Assembly (NCBI GenBank): GCA_013540595.1
Contig: JABXKE010000002.1
Span: 434,050-498,049, forward strand
Direction of reading: 5' to 3'
DNA: 64,000 nt
Origin: Pyrodictium sp.
Lineage (GTDB): Archaea; Thermoproteota; Thermoprotei_A; Sulfolobales; Pyrodictiaceae
Shown: positions 29,201 to 36,948 of the stretch, piece after piece
Numbering within the stretch: the first letter of the stretch is position 1
Layout of the letters: each line of letters opens with the position of its first letter
Translations under genes and position numbers: made by a program
Notes under the pieces: model-generated
What the model was told of the DNA's origin: nothing
The model's database searches: none
Seen by the model: the letters and a program-made list of their open reading frames with translations, nothing else

Positions 29201-29357
29201 ATAAGTGTGCTGAGCCTATGCTATGCTTGTTAAGCTCGGTAACAAGGTCACTAAACTTGACACTAGTCTTTTCTGGCTCTTCCCCAGGTTCTTCCCAGAC
29301 AATAAGCTCATATCCAAGAGCTTTTAATGATGAAACTGTCTTACTGGTCTTCGCCAC
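26271..29357 (-). CDS. Large SF2 DEAD/DEAH-box helicase
   Basis: The N-terminal 500 residues form a helicase core: Q-motif-like YKHQLESINAL, Walker A ARTGSGKTEAW, motif II VFDELDFYG, motif III SATLGNP, motif V TVRTLAQGIDIG and motif VI QREGRKGRRR. The Asp-Glu-Leu-Asp motif II is a DEAD variant. The C-terminal 500 residues are unlike Lhr or Hel308 and may be related to the C-terminal part of YprA/COG1205 helicases, though the Cys cluster of those proteins is not seen. Length is 1028. It probably unwinds DNA or remodels RNA-protein complexes; substrate is unknown. Its end overlaps the CitG-like gene by 20 bases. Confidence 0.83.
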   Translation of the reverse strand: MAKTSKTVSSLKALGYELIVWEEPGEEPEKTSVKFSDLVTELNKHSIGSAHLYKHQLESINALEKGENVVLTARTGSGKTEAWAVAAIRNEWRVLAVYPTLALAADQIRRLEEYYKAVGCERAVVRIDRPSLERRGKKNEDVLATLAKAHVVVTNPAFLLAEMKRLAVTPNRALLEDYLSHVDLIVFDELDFYGPRGANLLLAMIELIVKHLSSKPPRVVVLSATLGNPRELAEYLEKLTGRKTRVIKGKPFKTPNRTVIILGKGVEALKDYIRAYSAVIASRAPWVLDVVEDERSFREHFYEVYEALEAIGLHPPRPGLDPVEILQAILESSEPGMVTLVFARSIRMAERLYRGLIERLPQGLHGFVAVHHHLVSKSKREIIEEAAREGRIHIIITVRTLAQGIDIGTVNRVVHVGLPIDLREYMQREGRKGRRREIGVTETIVIPSGLWDRKLLEAGSSALKEWLTLPLEKLYINPHNHYAALFKALWRVLRGIKLSKNEEELLRSMGFVEEAPSLTSSRLVPTRKGKSFWNNIGFYEHGPPYGYRKVVVRGGRETLLRSEEVSVRDAIEKYQPGSYDSMTENIVVRVEPREYRIYEQPPEEAIYENDWLARAVARYEDVKRGWGEKPSFIDDIRYGRLYPIVVLNVSAPMQGFGELVEEPIDVEWLVESRRPRLSRGGNGPRVYHELASIPLNAPISGRYRDYTYGRVFEAPGGVNSEDLRLGLAFLLVYLRINPEYAIPLGLIQYRVVSAGSMKLMHLWEREAAGILDQLDWFKIAHELEGYDYPLISIPLVASIDPPTALRVLRGEIPLPRARDLAAYAARVLAGTTLVESRGIVLEYPRPSTSHGIGAVAVLYDTIQADKGTIGVLAIASYDGESISVDTHHEHISIDQASRMAQILLSHIDKLLSRKLRVVYYGEEQKNIMFRILAGSYTGLMLLRAAEHEGRIVDATSLVPEKARTVPLLVTVEPRVRYYLDWANKAKSRRDVEELENALKRLAEAIAKTAYKVALAALKGRISVRQEKT

Positions 29358-29478
29358 TCTAGTAGCTCCCCTAATGTGTAAGCCTTGTATACTGTCTCTC
29401 AGAGAAAAGCGCTATTGCGTAATTGCAACAGACAAGACGCGTAAAATCAGAGGCGTTATTTCGAGTCATGGGCTAGCG

Positions 29479-30378
29479 TCAAGATATTATTCTCGATACA
29501 TAGAGCCGAGACTTTATAGCATCATAGAACACTTCTACGCCCACAAGCCTTGGAAGCTTTGTCACTATATCACGTTCACTTATGATGCCCACAGGTCTGC
29601 CATCCTCGTCTACGACGGGGAGCCCGCCAAGCCCCCTCCTCCTCATAAGTCTAAGGGCCTCACCAACATCCATGTCTGGCCTAGCTGTTGGGGGCTCACC
29701 AGTAGCTATGCTTGATATAGGCTGTGAGAGAACCTCTTCTTCCTTATTAGAAGAAAGGGCTTCTAAGACCTCATCCGAGGACAGGTAAGCTATTACATCG
29801 TGCACAGTTACTAGAGCATCCAGCTTACCTCTCTCATCAACTATGGGCATATGCCAAGTACGGAGCTTCGACATAGGCTCTATGGCCTTATATATCGGGT
29901 CAGTATCAGCCAATACTGCGCCTGCAAGTGTGCTCATCACTTCGTGTGTTGCTATGTGGAGTTTCCTTGATGCAAGGATGCTTGCTATATGGCGCTCAGA
30001 GATTATTCCCAAAACACGCTTATTATCATCAACAACTACGACAGCGCCAACATTCATTCTAGACATGATTTCTAGCACGTCTTCAACCCGAAACCTTCCA
30101 ACAATTACGTGTGGAGGATTTGTACGCATGATGTCTGCTACCTTTGTTGTTGTGAGCTTCTCGTATAGTCTCTGCTCGTTAAAGCCCTCCCATACAGTGT
30201 TTAGTATACGTCTAACTGAAAGTATCCCAAGGAGTTTACCTTCATCATCAACGACCACCCCACGACGTACGCCGCGTTGCTCAAACGCTGTTATGGCTTC
30301 TGCAACTGTCTCCTCGGGATCGAGAACAGCTGCTGGTGGATAGTGCCCCAGCAGTATAAGGCTCTGTGTTGACGACAA
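29479..30378 (-). CDS. Four-CBS-domain protein
   Basis: The protein of 299 residues consists of four CBS motifs in tandem (two Bateman modules), at about 10-65, 75-130, 145-200 and 220-285. Each ends with the strand-helix that reads like GILSVRRI, GIISERHIA, ALVTVHDVIAY and GIISERDIV. Such proteins bind adenine nucleotides such as AMP, ADP or S-adenosylmethionine and report energy status to a partner. There is no attached enzyme or transporter domain. It lies 57 bases downstream of the aIF2-beta gene on the same strand, so the two may be cotranscribed. Confidence 0.87.
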   Translation of the reverse strand: MSSTQSLILLGHYPPAAVLDPEETVAEAITAFEQRGVRRGVVVDDEGKLLGILSVRRILNTVWEGFNEQRLYEKLTTTKVADIMRTNPPHVIVGRFRVEDVLEIMSRMNVGAVVVVDDNKRVLGIISERHIASILASRKLHIATHEVMSTLAGAVLADTDPIYKAIEPMSKLRTWHMPIVDERGKLDALVTVHDVIAYLSSDEVLEALSSNKEEEVLSQPISSIATGEPPTARPDMDVGEALRLMRRRGLGGLPVVDEDGRPVGIISERDIVTKLPRLVGVEVFYDAIKSRLYVSRIIS

Positions 30379-30434
30379 GAGTTAGGCACCAAGAAGATGT
30401 GTACAATCGTAGACGGTAATAAATAATGCTGGGT

Positions 30435-30884
30435 TTACAGTGGAGGCACAGGCTGTTCAGCACCACACGCCTCACATATTAGAATCCACGCTTTACCCCT
30501 CTTCTCTAGCCTCGTGTCAGGGGCACCACAGGTTGGGCAGAGAACGTATGTTTTAACGAACCTGCTTATGAGATTGTTTAGTGTAACACTTGAGACTTTA
30601 GCGTTTATTGTTAATATACCACTTTCATCATCATAGTTTCCACTTGTACCTAACTCCTTTAATAGGTAACTTATTAGTATGCGCGGCTCTCGCCTCATGA
30701 CGTCAGTTAGCTGCCTAAAGTTACGTATCATGGTCTTGGTTCCAACTCTCTCTATAGCCAAGCGTGGAAGCTCGAAGCGCGATGCCTTTGAACCCCTTGC
30801 AGGTAAGCGCTGATACAGTCTTTGCAGCAAATACTCGTAGTCATAGAGTATTTGAGGGCCCTCACTCTGGCTCACACACATCAC
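30435..30884 (-). CDS. Translation initiation factor aIF2 subunit beta
   Basis: aIF2 brings methionyl initiator tRNA to the small ribosomal subunit. The beta subunit of 149 residues has the N-terminal helix that binds the gamma subunit, the central eIF2B/eIF5 alpha/beta domain (RVGTKTMIRNFRQLTDVMRR) and a C-terminal zinc ribbon with CPTCGAPDT and CEACGAEQ. All are complete. The first residues are uncertain: ATG codons occur at codons 1 and 2. It is divergent from the DUF424 gene, a pairing I recall from other archaea. No aIF2-alpha or -gamma gene is present in the window. Confidence 0.92.
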   Translation of the reverse strand: MMCVSQSEGPQILYDYEYLLQRLYQRLPARGSKASRFELPRLAIERVGTKTMIRNFRQLTDVMRREPRILISYLLKELGTSGNYDDESGILTINAKVSSVTLNNLISRFVKTYVLCPTCGAPDTRLEKRGKAWILICEACGAEQPVPPL

Positions 30885-31032
30885 CTAAGAAACGGTACAG
30901 TGTAGTTATAGCATAATAAATTCTGTCTTCCCGAAACAGTAATATTGGTGCTTCATACAGAGAACAAACCATGGCAATCACATGCTGCCTATAGCTTAGT
31001 CAGACTAGGATAAAGATGAGAGGAGCAACGCT

Positions 31033-31356
31033 ATGGATGAACCACTAGTTTACATGAAGATTAGCGAGACACAGGGAGAGAAGGTTATTGCCATATGTGA
31101 TCAAGAACTGTTGGGCCTTAAGATAGTCGATAAAGAACTTAACATATTATTCTATGTAAGTGAACATTTCTACGGTGGTGAACTAGTACCAGTAAGTTAT
31201 GCTATGTCAAAAGCTAAGGAAGCAACAATATTGAATCTCGTAGGAGAGAACACAGTTAATGCAGCCATCAAGGAGGGGCTTGTACACCCCGATGCAGTGA
31301 TAAGAATTGCTGGTGTGCCTCATGCACAAGCCGTACGGATGAAGATGGGCTACTAA
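31033..31356 (+). CDS. DUF424 family protein
   Basis: A small conserved archaeal protein of 107 residues that I assign to DUF424: YMKISETQGEKVIAICDQELLG, YGGELVPV, then AKEATILNLVGENTVNAAIKEG and the Ile-Ala-Gly-Val-Pro-His-Ala-Gln segment. Its biochemical role is unknown; genomic neighbourhood with aIF2-beta and RNA genes suggests translation. The ATG at 31033 is preceded by GAGAGGAGCAACGCT. Its last 89 bases overlap the end of the convergent gene on the minus strand, an unusually long overlap. Confidence 0.8.
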   Translation: MDEPLVYMKISETQGEKVIAICDQELLGLKIVDKELNILFYVSEHFYGGELVPVSYAMSKAKEATILNLVGENTVNAAIKEGLVHPDAVIRIAGVPHAQAVRMKMGY

Positions 31357-31654
31357 CATGGGCCGCCCTTGGAGTCTTTGACTTCTTACTGCCATAGAGT
31401 ATTAGTGCTGGGTGCTTGCCAAACCACTCCTGATAAAGGAGCCTGCGGAGAATTTGCTCAACATACACTGCTACCTCATGTCCTAGCCCCAATACGTGCT
31501 CTATGTACTCATGGATGAAACTTTCATCGATATACCACTCTACCTCATCTTCAATGTTTATCCACTTGATATTTATCACTATTGTGTCACCTTCGATCCA
31601 CGCAGCACCATCATCATCCTTATACTTAATCATTATGTTTACCAAGGCTGACAC
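31268..31654 (-). CDS. Uncharacterised small protein with zincin-like HEXXXH motif
   Basis: The protein of 128 residues contains IHEYIEHVLGLGHE near residue 47. This resembles the zinc helix of metzincins (HExxHxxGxxH) but with one extra residue between Glu and the second His, giving HExxxH. The flanking region is alpha-helical (AVYVEQILRRLLYQEW). The N-terminal half is beta-rich (AAWIEGDTIVINIKW). I recognise no named family. The C-terminal 35 residues, rich in Ser, Arg and His, overlap DUF424 on the other strand and look unstructured, so the functional protein may end earlier. Function cannot be inferred. Confidence 0.62.
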   Translation of the reverse strand: MSALVNIMIKYKDDDGAAWIEGDTIVINIKWINIEDEVEWYIDESFIHEYIEHVLGLGHEVAVYVEQILRRLLYQEWFGKHPALILYGSKKSKTPRAAHVSSPSSSVRLVHEAHQQFLSLHRGVQAPP

Positions 31655-31895
31655 GCCTAGACCACTATATGTATCCCGGGGTTTATAATTGTATTTGGGG
31701 TAACAATAAGAAAAGTGGGATCAAAATAAACCCATTTAGAATAAATTGAGAACCGAGCTGGAGCCCACAGACACTCCTAACCCCAGATACACTAGGCTAG
31801 CGTGTCTCTCCAATCAGGCGAGTAAGCAGGTGTTACTAGCCCAAAACACAGCCACCCCACAGCATCAACAATGACATGTACGGTGGTGTCTAGCC

Positions 31896-32279
31896 ATGCA
31901 ACCAACAAACAGCATTGAACCTAGTATAATCAAGAGAAAACACTACTATGCACAAGAAACGCTTAGGGATGATACTGCCATTCTTACCGAGACAAATAAG
32001 AGGCTAAAAGAGCTTAGCTCCACTGTCAAGGAGGCAACTAGGAGCCTTGAAGACCTCTACCTTACACCTCTCGAGAGAGCAAGGCTCTTAGCCAGCATGA
32101 CTGGCCTAGGAGCAGTCGCGTTAGGTATGGCTACAGGTATGCCAGCTATCCTAGGAGTGCCTCGTATAGCGTTTAACATAGCCAACATAATTAAGTCAGG
32201 GAGGAGGATTAGAGCAACCAGAGAAGCCTATGTAGGCCTTTACGACCTATTGTCCGAATTCACATGGTACACATACTAG
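31896..32279 (+). CDS. Hypothetical protein with coiled coil and one or two membrane segments
   Basis: No family is recognised. The first 65 residues are charged and heptad-like (AILTETNKRLKELSSTVKEA), predicting a coiled coil. They are followed by a glycine-rich hydrophobic stretch (MTGLGAVALGMATGMPAILG) and a basic segment, then an aromatic C-terminus. The shape is like a small membrane-associated structural protein. It is alone between a 241-bp non-coding stretch and the PAC2 gene. The start ATG has no clear ribosome site, which is common for leaderless archaeal transcripts. Confidence 0.55.
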   Translation: MQPTNSIEPSIIKRKHYYAQETLRDDTAILTETNKRLKELSSTVKEATRSLEDLYLTPLERARLLASMTGLGAVALGMATGMPAILGVPRIAFNIANIIKSGRRIRATREAYVGLYDLLSEFTWYTY

Positions 32280-32437
32280 CTCACTCCTAGTATGCATTAC
32301 TTCACTGGATATAAAGGCACAGTCCTACTTTCAGTTCATAGCCTTCCTGAATAGACTTGTATTTTAAGGACCCCCTACCTACTATGTTACTAATGAAGAG
32401 TATAACGTCTCTACAATGCGAATAAATAGCTAGGAGA

Positions 32438-33220
32438 GTGGTGGGTGTCTACATGAGTAGGCCACTTTACGAGGAAGAGTATAATGGGCTTGTATTAATG
32501 GAGTACGAAGAGTATGAGCTTAGCAAGCCTAGCTTCCTAATCTTAGGCCTTCCAGATACAGGGCTTGTCGGAGTCATAGGGGTAAATCACATAATTGATG
32601 TGCTTGGTATGAAGGAGGTTGCAGGAATAGACGTTGCTGGCATGATGCCACCCGTAGCTGTGATATCCAACGGGAAGGTTAGGCCACCACTACGGATATA
32701 CGTCAAGGACAACATAATGGCCCTCAGTGCTGAAGCACCAGTACCACCCGGAACAGTCTACCCCCTATCGAGGATAATAGTAGACTATGCCATGAAGAGA
32801 GGAATAGACTACATTGTATCCATAGTCGGTATAGCCTCACCTAATAGGATAAACATTGAGAAGCCAAGGGTTTACTGGATTGCAAGCAATGATAAGGCTA
32901 GAAAACTAGTGGATGGCCTGGAGATAGAGGGGTTCATGAATGGCTACCTTGTTGGCCCCTATACCTTAATACTGAAGAACGCTATAAGATCCAGGGTGCC
33001 AAACCTTGTACTCTTGGCAGAAGCATTCATGGAGTTCCCAGACCCCGAAGCCTCAGCTGCAGTACTGGGAATCCTATCGAAGATTGTTGGAAAAGAGATT
33101 GATGTCAAGAAGCTCTTAGAACAAGCTGAGCTAATACGGCTAAGACTAAGAGGACTGATGAAGCAGACGCGCCAGACAATGGCTGAGATGGGGGCTCCAA
33201 GCCCACTACTCTATGCTTAA
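32438..33220 (+). CDS. PAC2 family protein (proteasome assembly chaperone-like)
   Basis: The protein of 260 residues matches the archaeal PAC2/COG2047 family: PSFLILGLPDTGLVGVIGVNHIID at residues 29-52, then PPVAVISNGKVRPPLRIYV, then AEAPVPPGTVYPLSRIIVDYA, and a LLAEAFMEFPDPEASAAVL segment. Eukaryotic relatives help assemble the proteasome ring; the archaeal role is untested. The C-terminal 40 residues form a basic helix. GTG at 32438 is used, or the ATG at codon 6 (MSRPLYEEEY). It is 15 bases upstream of the Hsp20 gene on the same strand and is likely to be cotranscribed with it. Confidence 0.85.
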   Translation: MVGVYMSRPLYEEEYNGLVLMEYEEYELSKPSFLILGLPDTGLVGVIGVNHIIDVLGMKEVAGIDVAGMMPPVAVISNGKVRPPLRIYVKDNIMALSAEAPVPPGTVYPLSRIIVDYAMKRGIDYIVSIVGIASPNRINIEKPRVYWIASNDKARKLVDGLEIEGFMNGYLVGPYTLILKNAIRSRVPNLVLLAEAFMEFPDPEASAAVLGILSKIVGKEIDVKKLLEQAELIRLRLRGLMKQTRQTMAEMGAPSPLLYA

Positions 33221-33235
33221 CCCTAAACAGCCAGG

Positions 33236-33673
33236 GTGACCCCAATGAGCTGGATAGATGAGGTATTCAGAGAATTTGAGAGAATAAGAAAACGTATAGA
33301 GAAGGAGATCGATAGGATTATGAGAGAGTACACTACACTGAAGCCTGACTTAACACCTGATGGTAGCCTCCAGCCCCTCTATACGCTCTATGAGTACTCT
33401 GACCGCTACGTAATCCTGGTAGACTTACCCGTAGCAGATACTTCAACACTTGAAGTCAAAGTTGTAGATGACAAGCTTGTCCTTGAAGCAAGACTTGAAA
33501 GGTCTATACGGCTAGGAGACGTCTATGGGCACACTATAGGGCAAGAGATTAGTGTTAGCAGGTATAGGCAAGTCATACCATTACCAGCTGACGCTGATGC
33601 CGAAAAAACTGAGGTTAAAGTAAGACCTACTAAGATAATAGAGGTAATTATACCAAAGAAGAAGTTTGCATAG
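33236..33673 (+). CDS. Small heat shock protein, Hsp20/alpha-crystallin family
   Basis: The protein of 145 residues has a charged N-terminal helix (WIDEVFREFERIRKRIEKEIDR), then an alpha-crystallin domain from about residue 45 (YEYSDRYVILVDLPVADT) to the C-terminal I-x-I-like motif (IIEVIIPKKK). Such proteins form large oligomers that hold unfolded proteins without ATP. It sits directly after the PAC2 gene and before the small AbrB-like gene, consistent with a protein-quality-control transcript. No specific heat-shock element was identified. Confidence 0.88.
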   Translation: MTPMSWIDEVFREFERIRKRIEKEIDRIMREYTTLKPDLTPDGSLQPLYTLYEYSDRYVILVDLPVADTSTLEVKVVDDKLVLEARLERSIRLGDVYGHTIGQEISVSRYRQVIPLPADADAEKTEVKVRPTKIIEVIIPKKKFA

Positions 33674-33729
33674 ATAAATGCGTGAAGCAGAAATGGATTT
33701 TTGCCGGGCTACTAAAGGTGTAGATTGAG

Positions 33730-33894
33730 GTGGCCTACTTGGCTTATGAGGGTGTTGTTGAGCGCGATGATAAGGGGTACCTTATAAGGATACCAGATGA
33801 GGTCATAGCGAGTATTCGTTGGCGCGAAGGCGATAAGGTTAAGATAGAGATTAGTGAGTGGCGAGGAAGAGTAGTCATAGTTGTACACAAGTAG
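33730..33894 (+). CDS. Small AbrB/SpoVT-like DNA-binding domain protein, 54 residues
   Basis: This gene is only 54 codons. The start is GTG (MAYLAYEGVVERD) and the stop is TAG at 33892. The sequence predicts a swapped-hairpin AbrB domain: EGVVERDDKGYLIRIPDEVI (strand-turn-strand), then RWREGDKVKIEISEWRGRVVIVVH. This is the usual length for an archaeal AbrB-like regulator or antitoxin, but no toxin gene follows; the next frame on this strand is far away and the next gene lies on the minus strand. Codon use fits the neighbours. It might regulate its own PAC2-Hsp20 transcript; that is inference only. Confidence 0.65.
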   Translation: MAYLAYEGVVERDDKGYLIRIPDEVIASIRWREGDKVKIEISEWRGRVVIVVHK

Positions 33895-33937
33895 GGTGGT
33901 ATCTCCCGAACTAGTTTTTAAGTGAAAAACGGCCTAC

Positions 33938-34357
33938 TTACTTTAGACTCCAAGGCTTTCCTTCATGCACAATTTTTTCAGGCAACTTATCAGCATACTT
34001 GCGTAGGAACTTTAAGTCTTCATCCTTGTCGCGGAGGTTGTCGGGAAGCATTCGCGGTATCTCGTCTATTATCGGGTACCACCTACCACAATTCGGGCAA
34101 TATAGGACCCCTGTTACGATTTCTGTTTTTAGACACTCGCCACATGGCGTTGAACTTCCTGCCTCAGATACTTTTTTGCCAATAGGTGTTTGAAGCATGT
34201 AGCAGTAGAGTTCGCAGAGTGGCGGTTTAAACTTTTCAAGGAGTTCTTTTATCTGTGGCTCGCGCTCGGGATACGTCCGCTCCTCTATGACGTAGAGTTC
34301 TAGTGGAAAATGCTTGCACATAGGACAAGCTGCTATGTCCATAAACCGTCTCTTCAC
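33938..34357 (-). CDS. Trm112-like zinc-binding protein
   Basis: Trm112 is the small activator of several SAM-dependent methyltransferases that act on tRNA, rRNA and release factors. The 139-residue protein has the pattern: ACPMCKHFPLELYV near the start, a helical insertion with extra Cys residues (CELYCYML, CGECLK), then LYCPNCGRWYPIIDEIPRMLP, which is the diagnostic Trm112 end. The insertion makes it longer than bacterial forms. The last 45 residues are charged. It overlaps the start of the phosphohexomutase frame by 4 bases and would be cotranscribed with it. Confidence 0.83.
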   Translation of the reverse strand: MKRRFMDIAACPMCKHFPLELYVIEERTYPEREPQIKELLEKFKPPLCELYCYMLQTPIGKKVSEAGSSTPCGECLKTEIVTGVLYCPNCGRWYPIIDEIPRMLPDNLRDKDEDLKFLRKYADKLPEKIVHEGKPWSLK

Positions 34358-35730
34358 GCTATCATCCTCTTAACCTTCTCCTCTAATTCTTTTGCAAGTT
34401 TTTCTGCTTTTTCTGGGCTTCGGGCCTCAACCATTACTCGTAGTACGGGCTCTGTACCACTTGGTCTTACTAGGAACCAGTAGTCATCGCCGTCAACTCT
34501 TATTCCATCTATGTCTATTATGTTATCTGTTTTCTCCCTGTACTCCTTGACGAGTTCTGCAACGACACGCTCTGCTGTGTCACGGCTCATCGGTATCTTT
34601 AGTCTTACCGGATAGTATAGTGGAATCCTTGAAAAGAGTTCTGAGGCTCGTGCTTTCTCTTGAGCCATCATTTCTAGGAAGAGGGCAACAGTCATTCCTC
34701 CATCACGTGCTAGTAGGTGTGGGGGATACATGAAGCCGTTCTCTTCAAAGCCGACGAGTCCTCCCTCCCTTAGTAGGGTATATGCCACATGCTTCATTCC
34801 AACAGGTGTCCACTTGATTTCTATACCATGCTTCTCAAGGTACTCTACAGCTGCTCTACTTGTAGCTACTGGTGTTACTACACGGCGCGGAGCGCTAGTA
34901 AGCTTAGTCTCGGCTATATAAACTGTTAGGAGGGCTGATGTCCTATCCGTCAACCATACAATTCCCTCATCGTCTATCACCGTAACTCTGTCTCCATCAC
35001 CGTCATGGGCTACGCCTAGATCGAGTTTCAATGCTTTGACGATTGTTGAGGCTTCACGTAGTGATTCTATGCTTGGTTCTGGTTCACGGTAGGGTCGTGC
35101 ATCAATCTCGCAACCAATACTGTAGACTTTAACCCCAAGTTCGCGGAGAATTCGTGGAGTTGTAAGGCTTGTGACGCTGTTTGCACAATCAACAAGTACC
35201 CTGAACCCCTTTTGCCTTATGAGAGCCTTGTCTACCTTTTCTACTACACCGCGAACATATTCATCAATAACCCTGTCATCTACCCCAGCGTCATGTATGG
35301 CTCTATTCCATGAAACCATGTGGAAACGTTCACTAAAGTATATCTCCTCAATCTTCCTCTCTGTATCAGCGTCTATTTCTACTCCAAGAGGGCTTATCAC
35401 CTTTATCCCATTGTATTCTGGAGGGTTATGACTCGCTGTAACCATGACGCCTGCATCGTAGCCTAACATCTTTACAGCATACTGTACCGCTGGCGTAGGA
35501 GCGTAACCATGCACGCCTGCTATCTTAACCTTAGCACCTGCAGCCATCAAGCCAGCTACCACTGAGCGTAATAGTACATCGCCACCGGCACGCGCGTCTC
35601 TACCAACAAGTATTGTGCTACCTTCACCATAGTACGTACCAATAGCCATTCCAAGCCTTAATGCTAGCATGGGAGAAAGCTCGGTGAAGACCCTTCCTCT
35701 GACTCCATCTGTTCCAAATAATCTAGCCAA
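34354..35730 (-). CDS. Phosphoglucosamine/phosphomannomutase family phosphohexomutase
   Basis: Enzymes of this family move phosphate between C1 and C6 of hexoses or hexosamines. The signatures are LFGTDGVRGRV at the N-terminus, VTASHNPPEYNG with Ser as the phosphoryl carrier, DGDGDR as the metal site, EENGF for sugar recognition and VRPSGTEPVLRVMVE as the phosphate site. The frame is open upstream to 35778, but I choose the TTG at 35730, preceded by AACGGGGA, because the family starts there. The choice between glucosamine, mannose and glucose cannot be made from sequence. The gene overlaps the Trm112-like gene by 4 bases. Confidence 0.87.
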   Translation of the reverse strand: MARLFGTDGVRGRVFTELSPMLALRLGMAIGTYYGEGSTILVGRDARAGGDVLLRSVVAGLMAAGAKVKIAGVHGYAPTPAVQYAVKMLGYDAGVMVTASHNPPEYNGIKVISPLGVEIDADTERKIEEIYFSERFHMVSWNRAIHDAGVDDRVIDEYVRGVVEKVDKALIRQKGFRVLVDCANSVTSLTTPRILRELGVKVYSIGCEIDARPYREPEPSIESLREASTIVKALKLDLGVAHDGDGDRVTVIDDEGIVWLTDRTSALLTVYIAETKLTSAPRRVVTPVATSRAAVEYLEKHGIEIKWTPVGMKHVAYTLLREGGLVGFEENGFMYPPHLLARDGGMTVALFLEMMAQEKARASELFSRIPLYYPVRLKIPMSRDTAERVVAELVKEYREKTDNIIDIDGIRVDGDDYWFLVRPSGTEPVLRVMVEARSPEKAEKLAKELEEKVKRMIA

Positions 35731-35819
35731 ATCCCCGTTGCACCATTTCGGAGAGAATAACAGCGGGAAACTTAACATCTACTCTTAACAAGGGCATAGT
35801 ACTGTCTTGGTGGTATTGT

Positions 35820-36881
35820 GTGTCGGTGTGTAGCCAACTATTCAGCAACAAGCCACGATGTATACTGATACTTTCGACTGGAGGGGGTGGTGATGCTGGT
35901 TCCGCGCTATACTTGGCACATCTACTAAAGGAAGAGGGTGTTCATGGTGTACTAGCTGTTTTAGCTTGGGAGCGCTTCCTTTATGACCCTAATCCCGGCC
36001 CTGTACCCTTACAATCACTTCAAGGTGTAGAATACTTGGGTGAGTACCTTGCAAGAGTGGTAAATCCCCAGGAGTGTATGGCTATACGTAATGGGCGAAC
36101 TATACTTCCTTCTGCCTGCCAAGTATCAAGGATGGCTCCTTGGACTCCAGTATACATCCTTGAAGGCTGGAAAGGAGAGACCGGAGTTAGGAGGGCTATA
36201 CAAGAGCTACTAGGCCTACACGGCTGTGAAGCAATTATAGTGTTTGATGTTGGCGGAGACATTCTCGCCAGGGGTAGCGAGGAGAATTTGTGGAGCCCAC
36301 TTGCTGATAGCTTGGGGTTGTCTGCTGCAGTAAATACTGGTGTTGACGCTGTAGTGGCAGTTCATTCTCCTGGTTCAGATGGGGAGCTAGATACTGACTA
36401 CTTGCTAAGACGCATAAGCCAGATAGCTAAAAGGGGAGGGTACATAGCTATGAGAGGTTTAAGCAAGAATGATATAGAAGTTTTAGAGAATATAACAAGG
36501 AGCATTAAAACAGAGGCTGGTAAAATAGCAGTACTAGCCGCAAGAGGTTATTATGGCAACTATACTATCCGAAGTGGGACGAGAAGGGTCAAAGTCAGTA
36601 TGGTGCAAGCATTAACTATATTCTTGTCCGCACAAGAAGTTTATAAGGACAGTATAGCAAGGTTAGTTACCAGTACATGGTCACTCAAAGAGGCTGGGCA
36701 GAGACTAAATAGTGCATGCGTGTACACCGAGCTGGATCTCGAAGAAGACATTTCGCTATTTATAGCTCGTAGCGGAAGGCTACCCACACCTTTAGAATTG
36801 ATAGAGATAAGGCAGAAAGGCATAGAAAGAATGCAGAAATACAACAGCCGTTGTAAGACTCTAAGTGTTGAAAATATATAA
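35820..36881 (+). CDS. DUF1152 family protein
   Basis: The 353-residue protein matches DUF1152, an archaeal family with a nucleotide- or phosphate-binding-like start: LILSTGGGGDAGSALYLAHLL. Other conserved parts are a CQVSRMAPW-like segment and EAIIVFDVGGDILARGSEENLWSPLADS, which suggests an enzyme active site with Asp and Gly-rich loops. The activity is unknown. It begins GTG at 35820 and lies divergent from the phosphohexomutase. The C-terminal 80 residues are more basic and probably form helices. Confidence 0.75.
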   Translation: MSVCSQLFSNKPRCILILSTGGGGDAGSALYLAHLLKEEGVHGVLAVLAWERFLYDPNPGPVPLQSLQGVEYLGEYLARVVNPQECMAIRNGRTILPSACQVSRMAPWTPVYILEGWKGETGVRRAIQELLGLHGCEAIIVFDVGGDILARGSEENLWSPLADSLGLSAAVNTGVDAVVAVHSPGSDGELDTDYLLRRISQIAKRGGYIAMRGLSKNDIEVLENITRSIKTEAGKIAVLAARGYYGNYTIRSGTRRVKVSMVQALTIFLSAQEVYKDSIARLVTSTWSLKEAGQRLNSACVYTELDLEEDISLFIARSGRLPTPLELIEIRQKGIERMQKYNSRCKTLSVENI

Positions 36882-36948
36882 TATACCCCAATTTTCCACC
36901 ACTATAACTAAGTGATTATACTAATTAACTATTAGGCATGAGTCGAAG

